Below, piece after piece: positions 26,301 through 31,143 of a stretch of 31,143 nt of DNA (the stretch's first letter is position 1; each line of letters opens with the position of its first letter). A model generated the notes under the pieces. That model had not been told where the DNA came from, ran no database searches, and saw only the letters and a program-made list of their open reading frames with translations. Origin of the DNA: Acanthaster planci (taxonomy: Eukaryota; Echinodermata; Asteroidea; Valvatida; Acanthasteridae). Where the stretch lies: positions 2,066,879 through 2,098,021 of the forward strand of contig NW_019091406.1 in the NCBI RefSeq assembly GCF_001949145.1, read 5' to 3'. The position numbers were made by a program, and so were the translations under genes.

Positions 26301-29300
26301 TTGTTTCAAGCATATTCAAATGAAAAGCGTCAGAAATCTTACAACGATTTAAAACTATTCATTAACAATCTAATAGGAATAGAAATTTACAGCAGGACAA
26401 GAAGTATTGTTTTTCTCTTAAATCTTGCTATTTCGTGGCGGGAGATATTCCTAGGTATGAGAAGCTCTTATACTGATCATAATGAACAAATGTGTGTTAT
26501 TGCAACTAATTTTATATATGGTTTGTTCATCAACAATCTGCCAGTCGGTGCGTCCGAATATTTGGATATTCAATCAAATTGAAGGTCAAATATTTGAATA
26601 GTGAATTATTCAACTTGACTCAGCCCTATGGAAATGCAATCATGATCCTGAGAAAAAGTTGGTTTCGTCAGAAGTTGGAAACAAGGAGTGGGAAGGGGCA
26701 GGATGTGGGGGGGGGAATAAGCTTACCTTCATTCCTGTCTGTAGGATGCTCACAGGGAAACATGGGTCTGGCTTAGAGCTCAGCCAGAGTCGAAACTGGG
26801 GATCTATATCAGCGTTGGGCTTACTGAATCTATGTGTACGGACAAAAAAAGGCCCAGTCATTTACACGTGAGAGCCAGTTACAAGAGTACTTATGGCCTT
26901 TTTCTATTCTGGCTAAGCTGATTAATATCTTAGCACTGGTGGTCCTCTGTACCAAGCTTTTGAAATATCACAAACATGCTCGCAACAGACCATGTTGTAT
27001 TTGATGTAGCTTGGCCCACAGGCAAACACAGTCTCAGTTCAAGAAAGACCCTGTAGGACTGTGTCTACTACTTTCTACCTTGAGCTGAGACCACGTTTGC
27101 CTGTGGGCCGAGCTACATCAAACCATGATCAAACACAACATGGTCTGGCGAGTGTGCCATATTGCATGTGCTGTCCGTTATGTACACTGTACATGTTACC
27201 ATTCTGGAGATGACGTCATCCAATCAGCCCGTGAGCGCGAGTGGCCAAAGGGGAGTTTTTGTGGGCGAGGAAATACAGAATCTTTTTATTCATTTTGGGG
27301 TCACAATTAATGGGGTAAACATTAAATTTGTGATGTGTTTTAAATGGTTACATATTTATTGTTATTTTGAAATAATTCACATGAACTAAATGTTTTCAAT
27401 TTCTGTTACCCTTTAACATACACATTCACATAGATAAGTTTATCCAAGGTACAGAATCGGAAGCTGTCTGAGGCAACGTCAAACCGAGCACTGTTGTTTT
27501 ATCGGCTACGGCTATCTGACATGCTGTGGCAACTGCAAAAGCTGAAAACACAGCCACGCAACAACCAGTGTAAGCAGCCATTCCTGGGTACAGGGCAAAA
27601 GGGGGGCGAACTGACCCAACCTACCCTTCCACTATGGCCTGCAGTCGTGGCATGAATGATGCGGCTAGGTGGCAGTTTTGCAGGAACACCCATCGCCCCT
27701 TCAGTATCTGAGCCTTGGCGATCAGTTCCTCTGCCTTGGGCCCCTGGCCCCGGCCCAGGGAGATCATGTCCACGTGGAGAGTGCTGCCCCGCTGTTCACG
27801 GGCAAAACGCATCAGCTCGGCTGTTGGGTCTACACCTGAGGCAACAGAGCAGGATATAATAACAAAGCAAAGACATCAGGAAAGCCAGACTAACGAGGTA
27901 TAAGGCAAACCACATAGCACTCAGGCTGACGGAAGCAAATAACCCAATCAACCAAAAAGCCATTCATCAAACCAACCAACCAACCTACCAACCCTAATTA
28001 ACAAACCACATCGGTAACTGAACAAACCAACCCAAATGACCAGCCTAACCAACCAATCCTCCAGAGAACCCTAACTAGCCAACACTAACAAGCCCCCAAG
28101 CAACCTAACAACCAATCCAACAACCAACCCCATTACTAAATCAAATTAACAAAACCAACAAGCGACTAACCAAACAACCAACCAAACTATGCAACCCTGT
28201 AACCAACCCATCTACAAACCAAGAGGTCCATGATGAACCCATCTACCAACCAGCCATCAATCCCACCAAACCAGCCCAACAAGTTTCCCCGTCAGCACCT
28301 TACCCGGCGACAAGATGAATATGAGCGGGTGCTTAGCGCTAGACTCATCAAACACTTCTTTCATATCAAACCCGCCAGCTGACAGGAACTTTGCCCCCAT
28401 CAAATCCTCTACAAACATGCGGATTGATGACACCAGGGCATCCGGACGCAGCACTGAGATGAGAATGAGACGCTGGAAAGGCTGGAGAACTTCCCAGTTG
28501 AAAGGGTTGCCCAAGGAACGGTTGGCGTCTGGAGGAACAGGGCCTAAGATAACAGCAACAATCAAAAGGAACGGGTATGACGGCAGAGCAGGGTGCTGCT
28601 AACAAGACTGCAGGGTAGGGTCTGGTAGAGGAGCAGATAATGCATGAAATAGTACATGATATGTCATGTATAGCACCTGAAGGTGTGTGCAAACATTACA
28701 AAAACACACTGCAAAAGCTACAGCATATCAGCAGTATTGCTTAAAATAGCAGGTGCAATAAACTGTTGGTTCCCCTCACAAAAACGTCATCCAATATTAT
28801 GATGGGAATAAATATGTGCTTGGTTGGATTCATTAAAGTCCGGCCCAGGACAATGGATGTTCCTACTCTTGGCATGGGCCATTATCAGCATCCATTCTCC
28901 TGAACTGGCCAAGGACATATCTATTTCCATTCGTCTGAGTACATGCCTTCTCAATCAGAAAGTCCAAATTCAAAAAAGTCGTAAATTTCCACTGATATTG
29001 TTCGACAAGTCTACTTCAGTTATTTCAAACACCTCTCTCACCATGTAATAGTACTGTACATGTACAGGTGCCTCCAATGAGTTGATGCTTCATTAACTGT
29101 TTAAAACCGGTCATATGACCGGCTCTCAATCACTCAATGACTAAATTGTCTTAAAGGAACCAGGAAATGAATTTTTCTTAGAATCCTTTTTGTGTATCTC
29201 TGTACTCTTCTTCCATGTATGGAGACTGTTTGACATCTTTTTTTGAGTTACGTGAACTGAACGGTGCACTTTTTGAAACATTAAAAATTGACAAAGCACT

Positions 29301-30927
29301 TCTAGACAAGTGAGGGCGCATTTGCTTTGATCTAAATCCAGGAAGGCATGGTTCAGGCTGTATGTTTTCGTGTTCAAATTTTGGAACCCAAATTTGCTGT
29401 CTGGAAACATTTCTGTGAAAAGGATTTTTGTTTGATTATCGCCATGTATACTTACACATTAAAAATATCTCGAAATTTTATGTGCACAAATCAGTGCAAC
29501 ATTGAGATTCAGTGCCTTGGATGACATCATAGTTCTGCTCATGAATATACATGTATGCAAATATGCATTTCATGAATATTGTTTAACAGTCTGATGACTT
29601 AACTTCCAGGCAAACTTGAATTGGATCACCAAAATCAAATTTTTTTGATTAAGCATCCAAATTTCCACAGTTTAGACGTGTTTCCAAAATGTAGCCATGC
29701 ATGTGTGCCCCACCAAAATGTGTGATTACGCACATAGGTAGTTCTATCTCATTTGTCTCCACACACTGAAAGAATACATGTAAGTACATGTGGCTACCGG
29801 TACATAAAAGACTTGTGTAGTACACATACATGTAAAGGTAGCTCCATATCCAGCGATAGTCTCTGATTGTGCAATTACTTACACGTGGCTCTCAATTGTG
29901 AGTTTCCATGCATTTGACTGGCAGGGAACCAGTGAAATTAATTTAAGCGGACATCAAATGTAGTGTTGACCTCATCCAGGTAATATCCAAGTCATGTTGT
30001 TCCAAAACTACACATTTCACTTACTTTAAGAGTTTTCATACAGAGAAGCCTAATATAAATTATATGGCGTTTTTGAAACGAGTGGATTCGGCTTGGAATT
30101 TGGTTTTGCTGGTTCTAGCCATTTTGAAGCAGCATTCAAAACTACATGTTAAAGCTCTGACTACAACCAGCAAAACTGAATTTAAAGCCGAATCCACTTG
30201 TTTTGAAAATGCTCATAGTTTAGAATACATGTACATGTATCTCAGGTAAGAGAAACATACATGCACCAAATAAACTTGATGTAACAAAGCTTCTGAAAGT
30301 GTTTGATATATCCTAGGCCATCCTAGATCCTGGATCTGACACTCATAAGACAACCAAAGTCAGTTTTTCTCTAAATTACCTCTCACTTGGTGTTCGGATT
30401 GAAACTTGCTGGCAATCAACCTGTATGGATCCTCAGCCTTAGCGAATGCCTGCCACTGGTCCACACAGTTCAAGACATACATGCAGAGCCCACTGAAAGC
30501 CCCCAAGGTTGCAGACAGGTACTGGCACTGCCGCCAGGCTTTCTCCGGAATCCACTTGGGCGGCACGGAGGTGTGGCCCCCGGTCTGGCTGGGCCGGCTG
30601 TCCACGGAGGAGGCAGAGACAGAGGAGCGGTGGGAGGCAGCACTGGCGATGCGGCTGGTGGCACTGGAGGCGCGGTTGGCCGCCTCCAGCCGCTGCATTG
30701 GGGTGAGCCCGTCGTGCCTCTCCAGGACCTCGGGATCCATGCTGGCTGCCAGCACCCCGCCCTGTAGGAAGACCTGCCACTCCTTCAGGGAGATGCAACC
30801 CATCTGGGTCAGGCCGTCCGGGGGACCAGCAGAGTCGGTCACGTGGGCATTGGAGCGCATGATGCTGGTGCACAGCATGAAGGAGAAGACCAACTGGTGG
30901 TGGGCAAAGAGGGCTTTGGAGACCACT
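17045..30927 (-). CDS. Axonemal dynein heavy chain, C-terminal part (13 exons; gene continues past the right edge)
   Basis: This is the 3' portion of a dynein heavy chain, the ATP-driven minus-end microtubule motor of cilia and flagella. Spliced in minus-strand order, the exons are 30380-30927, 28304-28543, 27625-27835, 26727-26823, 25304-25519, 23841-24038, 23017-23210, 21000-21214, 20148-20365, 19308-19521, 18415-18572, 17650-17796 and 17045-17302. They give 970 residues and a stop with no frame break. Diagnostic family motifs appear in order: LSPGVDPT (AAA6 P-loop-like region), [72 protein letters not shown], a [11 protein letters not shown] block, [32 protein letters not shown], and the end [23 protein letters not shown] with LLCQLDD. 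Family membership is certain. Subtype is inferred: single-headed inner-arm type, DNAH14- or DNAH6-like, because of the spacer before the last block and the LPEVHFIP motif. A full-length chain is about 4,000-4,600 residues, so roughly the last fifth to quarter is here. Confidence 0.97.
17650..17796 (-). CDS. Dynein heavy chain exon L: C-terminal domain
   Basis: Residues 837-885, exactly 49 codons, phase 0 at both ends. [19 protein letters not shown] is the conserved DGV-V-GLFLDGA-WD motif, with Phe in place of the usual Trp. [10 protein letters not shown] is the conserved strand leading to the last block and resembles the DNAH6/DNAH14 form more than forms lacking it. The acceptor is TGAACAG before 17796 and the donor is CAG followed by GTAAAT. 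Confidence 0.96.
17797..18414 (-). other. Dynein intron between exons K and L
   Basis: GT-AG intron with no recognised repeat or second gene. Confidence 0.85.
18415..18572 (-). CDS. Dynein heavy chain exon K: C-terminal domain
   Basis: Residues 785-836. [27 protein letters not shown] continues the FFFPQG-FLT motif, and the acidic stretch then leads to the NVREVAFK edge. The acceptor is TTTAACAG before 18572 with two leading bases. The donor is AAG followed by GTCAGT, phase 0. Confidence 0.96.
18573..19307 (-). other. Dynein intron between exons J and K
   Basis: GT-AG intron, AT-rich, with no recognised element. Confidence 0.85.
19308..19521 (-). CDS. Dynein heavy chain exon J: C-terminal domain
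   Basis: Residues 713-783. [22 protein letters not shown] corresponds to the conserved SLKPLGSWV-DL block. After a hydrophilic stretch, [16 protein letters not shown] is the near-universal dynein motif. The acceptor is GACCAG before 19521. An alternative AAG site 5 nt inside would break the frame from exon I, so the first site was chosen. The donor follows CAAG (intron GTCAGT), and the split codon gives Gly784. Confidence 0.95.
19522..20147 (-). other. Dynein intron between exons I and J
   Basis: GT-AG intron with no recognised element. Confidence 0.85.
20148..20365 (-). CDS. Dynein heavy chain exon I: C-terminal domain helices
   Basis: Residues 641-712 (640 is a split Val). [19 protein letters not shown] matches the conserved QE--RFN-L block, [10 protein letters not shown] matches the usual KGLVVMS-like motif, and [11 protein letters not shown] matches the conserved VP--W. 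The acceptor is CGCCAG before 20365 and the donor is CAG followed by GTGGGT, phase 0. Confidence 0.96.
20366..20999 (-). other. Dynein intron between exons H and I
   Basis: GT-AG intron. A plus-strand A-run of about 12 lies near 20639-20650, and nothing else was recognised. Confidence 0.85.
21000..21214 (-). CDS. Dynein heavy chain exon H: C-terminal domain with charged and Gly-rich insertion
   Basis: Residues 569-639. [16 protein letters not shown] is conserved across dynein heavy chains. From about residue 594 the exon becomes a charged Asp/Glu/Lys run, followed by a Gly/Thr/Phe-rich run (about residues 619-632) that does not look like the usual helix at this position. The acceptor is CCCCCCAG before 21214 and the donor is AAAG followed by GTGAGA, phase 1. 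The frame is kept open and the exon is flanked by good sites, so this looks like a real insertion and not a mis-called intron. Confidence 0.93.
21215..23016 (-). other. Dynein intron between exons G and H
   Basis: 1.8-kb GT-AG intron with a short AAAG-rich run near 21744-21763. No coding or mobile sequence was recognised. Confidence 0.85.
23017..23210 (-). CDS. Dynein heavy chain exon G: start of C-terminal domain
   Basis: Residues 504-567. It holds [21 protein letters not shown], the classic opening of the dynein C-terminal domain. It ends in [11 protein letters not shown], where many heavy chains have QPR followed by a Gly/Ser stretch and GKS-DE. The acceptor is TTTTTTTAG before 23210. The donor choice (GG then GTGAGT) is fixed by the phase-2 entry needed downstream, which gives Gly568. 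Confidence 0.96.
23211..23840 (-). other. Dynein intron between exons F and G
   Basis: GT-AG intron with nothing recognised. Confidence 0.85.
23841..24038 (-). CDS. Dynein heavy chain exon F: AAA6 lid to C-terminal domain junction
   Basis: Residues 438-503, exactly 66 codons, phase 0 at both ends. It contains [27 protein letters not shown], which is nearly invariant in dyneins, followed by [14 protein letters not shown]. The acceptor is CCTAAG before 24038. The donor is AAG followed by GTGAGA. Confidence 0.97.
24039..25303 (-). other. Dynein intron between exons E and F
   Basis: GT-AG intron, strongly A-rich in 24300-24620 on the plus strand. It contains the possible retroelement tail at 24125-24330. 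Confidence 0.85.
24125..24330 (-). repeat. Possible 3' end of a retroelement
   Basis: On the minus strand this stretch ends in an AAATAAATAATAATAATAA-type tail, preceded by moderately GC-rich sequence that stands out from its AT-rich intron. A simple A-rich tail is typical of non-LTR insertions. No reverse transcriptase sequence or target duplication was found. Confidence 0.25.
25304..25519 (-). CDS. Dynein heavy chain exon E: AAA6 lid
   Basis: Residues 366-437, phase 0 at both ends. [12 protein letters not shown], then [20 protein letters not shown] and [16 protein letters not shown], form the AAA6 C-terminal lid helices common to all dynein heavy chains. The acceptor is GGCTAG before 25519 and the donor is GAG followed by GTGGGT. 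The upstream intron carries the hAT-type element at 26140-26628. Confidence 0.97.
26132..26139. repeat. Left target-site duplication of the hAT element
   Basis: TGGAAATG abuts the TAGGGCTG terminus and is repeated identically at 26629-26636. Confidence 0.9.
26140..26628. mobile_element. hAT-type non-autonomous DNA transposon (MITE-like), 489 bp
   Basis: The element begins TAGGGCTGTG at 26140 and ends CAGCCCTA at 26628, so the terminal 8 bp are perfect inverted repeats. The subterminal regions are also inverted and rich in GAATATTC/CAAATATTTG-type words. It is flanked by a perfect 8-bp duplication, TGGAAATG, at 26132-26139 and 26629-26636. The TAGGGCTG end and 8-bp duplication are hallmarks of hAT superfamily elements. 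Inside is a 98-codon open frame (26286-26582, plus strand) with no transposase motif, so the copy is non-autonomous. It sits in the intron between exons D and E. Confidence 0.9.
26629..26636. repeat. Right target-site duplication of the hAT element
   Basis: TGGAAATG abuts the CAGCCCTA terminus and is identical to 26132-26139. Confidence 0.9.
26727..26823 (-). CDS. Dynein heavy chain exon D: short AAA6 exon
   Basis: Residues 334-365, the shortest coding exon in the window. FRLWLSSKP followed by [11 protein letters not shown] is a highly conserved dynein block. The acceptor is ATTCAG before 26823 with a single leading base. The donor is AAG followed by GTAAGC, phase 0. The reading across the junction (TGMK then [16 protein letters not shown]) reproduces the usual dynein order. 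Confidence 0.95.
26975..27157. repeat. Foldback (hairpin) repeat, arms about 60-85 bp
   Basis: The left arm (about 26975-27047) and right arm (about 27071-27157) are reverse complements of each other. They share AGACCATGTTGT, TGATGTAGCT, GGCCCACAGGCAAAC and GTCTCAG, with scattered mismatches and an 11-nt insertion in the right arm. The loop is about 23 nt. No target-site duplication was evident. It could be a foldback-type or MITE-like element, or a local inverted duplication. It lies in the intron between exons C and D. Confidence 0.8.
27625..27835 (-). CDS. Dynein heavy chain exon C: AAA6 core
   Basis: Residues 264-332. [11 protein letters not shown] follows SPG to complete the family signature of the AAA6 P-loop-like region. 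[14 protein letters not shown] and [17 protein letters not shown] are the next conserved AAA6 blocks. The acceptor is CCTCAG before 27835, with two leading bases that complete a Gly. The donor GTAGGT lies below 27625 and the exon exits in phase 2 (Gly at 333). AAA6 is generally regarded as catalytically degenerate in dyneins, so it is structural here rather than an expected ATPase site. Confidence 0.97.
27939..28282. repeat. Degenerate AACC/GGTT simple-repeat tract in a short intron
   Basis: About 340 nt are built from diverged AACC, CAACC and AACCAATC units on the plus strand, with strong A/C bias and very few G. In the transcript orientation this is GGTT/GGTTG-rich RNA beginning about 20 nt after the donor of exon B. 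It fills most of the 468-nt intron 27836-28303. Confidence 0.85.
28304..28543 (-). CDS. Dynein heavy chain exon B: approach to AAA6
   Basis: Residues 184-262 (183 is a split Gly). [22 protein letters not shown] matches the conserved FQRL/LRPD stretch, and HPLIFILSP runs into the AAA6 motif SPGVDPT that is completed in the next exon. The acceptor is ATCTTAG before 28543. The donor GTAAGG lies at 28303 and below, giving a phase-1 exit. Just inside the donor, the intron becomes an AACC/GGTT-rich tract. Confidence 0.96.
29107..29122. repeat. Perfect 16-bp palindrome
   Basis: CCGGTCATATGACCGG is its own reverse complement. It lies in the intron between exons A and B, in AT-rich surroundings, with no known factor site assigned. 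Confidence 0.7.
30064..30216. repeat. Inverted repeat, arms about 55 bp
   Basis: The left arm 30064-30118 and right arm 30161-30216 are reverse complements with a few mismatches. They share GTGGATTCGGCTT, GTTTTGCTGGTT and a flanking ATG-GC/GC-CAT edge. The spacer is about 42 nt. It lies in the intron between exons A and B and resembles a palindromic MITE-like element, but no clear target duplication was found. Confidence 0.8.
30380..30927 (-). CDS. Dynein heavy chain exon A: end of AAA5 region plus Ser/Ala-rich insertion
   Basis: Residues 1-182 of the deduced fragment. It opens with [16 protein letters not shown], the conserved helix following AAA5 in dynein heavy chains, then [11 protein letters not shown]. 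The conserved flow is then broken by a low-complexity Ser/Ala/Arg segment at about residues 84-112, and resumes at [17 protein letters not shown]. The acceptor is TTTTTCAG before 30927, with one leading base of a split codon. The donor follows AGAG at 30380 (intron GTAATT), so the exon leaves in phase 1 and the junction codon with the next exon is Gly. The long antisense and alternative-frame ORFs over this exon arise from its GC-rich composition. Confidence 0.95.
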
Positions 30928-31004
30928 CTGAAAAATATCCAGAAAATAAGATCCACGCATTAATCAGGGGTGTACCATGGTAACTGAGGTTAATTTTGAT
31001 CAGG

Positions 31005-31020
31005 GAGATACATGTATCTC
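31005..31020. repeat. Perfect 16-bp palindrome with ACATGT core
   Basis: GAGATACATGTATCTC is its own reverse complement. It lies in the partial intron upstream of exon A and contains the ACATGTA word common throughout the introns here. Confidence 0.7.
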
Positions 31021-31143
31021 AGGAAGGGACCTCATTTTTGGAGGGCACGCTCAAGCTGAGCTTGGGATTATTTTTTCTTTCTCCAAAGTTGGCCATGGGG
31101 AAGGAAGGACAGGGCAGGCCAGGCATGTACCAAGAAGGCACTG

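Larger units (their letters stand above)
28544..30379 (-). other. Dynein intron between exons A and B
   Basis: 1.8-kb GT-AG intron carrying the 29107 palindrome, the 30064-30216 inverted repeat and many ACATGTA words (for example near 29055, 29550, 29777 and 30228). Confidence 0.85.

Noticed and set aside
26286-26582. 98-codon ORF inside the hAT element as a transposase remnant
   Set aside because: No DDE/hAT dimerisation motif is visible. It is better seen as chance in a non-autonomous element.
27939-28282. CRISPR-like array
   Set aside because: The units are 4-8 nt degenerate simple repeats with no regular spacers.
30439-30960. 173-codon minus-strand ORF in another frame over exon A
   Set aside because: It is a shifted frame of the dynein exon without the FSFMLC or KALF motifs.
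30406-30963. 185-codon plus-strand ORF over dynein exon A
   Set aside because: It is antisense to a clearly coding, GC-rich exon. The conserved dynein residues are on the minus strand, and the plus-strand protein has no recognisable domain.

Overview
The window looks like nuclear DNA of a metazoan. It has widely spaced short exons with GT-AG introns, no operon structure, AT-rich non-coding DNA, and SINE and DNA-transposon fossils. Frequent ACATGTA/TACATGT and TAGGCCTA-type words are, from general familiarity, typical of marine invertebrates such as echinoderms. That placement is an inference and was not tested against any database.

The right half (about 17.0-30.9 kb, minus strand) holds the 3' end of one gene, an axonemal dynein heavy chain. 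Thirteen consecutive exons could be delimited to the base. Every junction has GT-AG signals and compatible phase, and together they give 2,914 nt of uninterrupted frame coding for 970 residues and a stop. The protein runs from the segment after AAA5, through AAA6 and its lid, to the conserved dynein C-terminal domain. The motor core, AAA1-5, stalk and tail must lie beyond the right edge. The C-terminal layout, with a spacer before the last conserved block, makes a DNAH14- or DNAH6-like subtype the best guess, but subtype is not settled. Three low-complexity insertions interrupt an otherwise canonical sequence: Ser/Ala-rich after AAA5, charged then Gly-rich in the C-terminal domain, and Pro/Ala-rich before the terminal block.

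The introns hold the clearest mobile elements: a 489-bp hAT-type non-autonomous transposon with a perfect 8-bp target duplication, two foldback (hairpin) repeats, and a degenerate AACC/GGTT tract filling most of one short intron.

The left half (1 to about 17.0 kb) shows no convincing protein-coding gene. It contains tRNA-derived SINE-like pieces (about 7.4, 13.1 and 13.6-13.85 kb), a cluster of long G-runs (14.08-14.68 kb), a small group made of a tandem duplication, a TATA-like box and a hairpin (9.42-9.58 kb), a YY1-like motif at the left edge, and one weak candidate coding exon at 4.16-4.35 kb. The dynein 3' UTR probably extends from 17,044 to about 16.5 kb. I found no evidence of an undescribed multi-gene system. 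The items most worth checking are the dynein insertions, the hAT element, the foldbacks and the intronic AACC tract.
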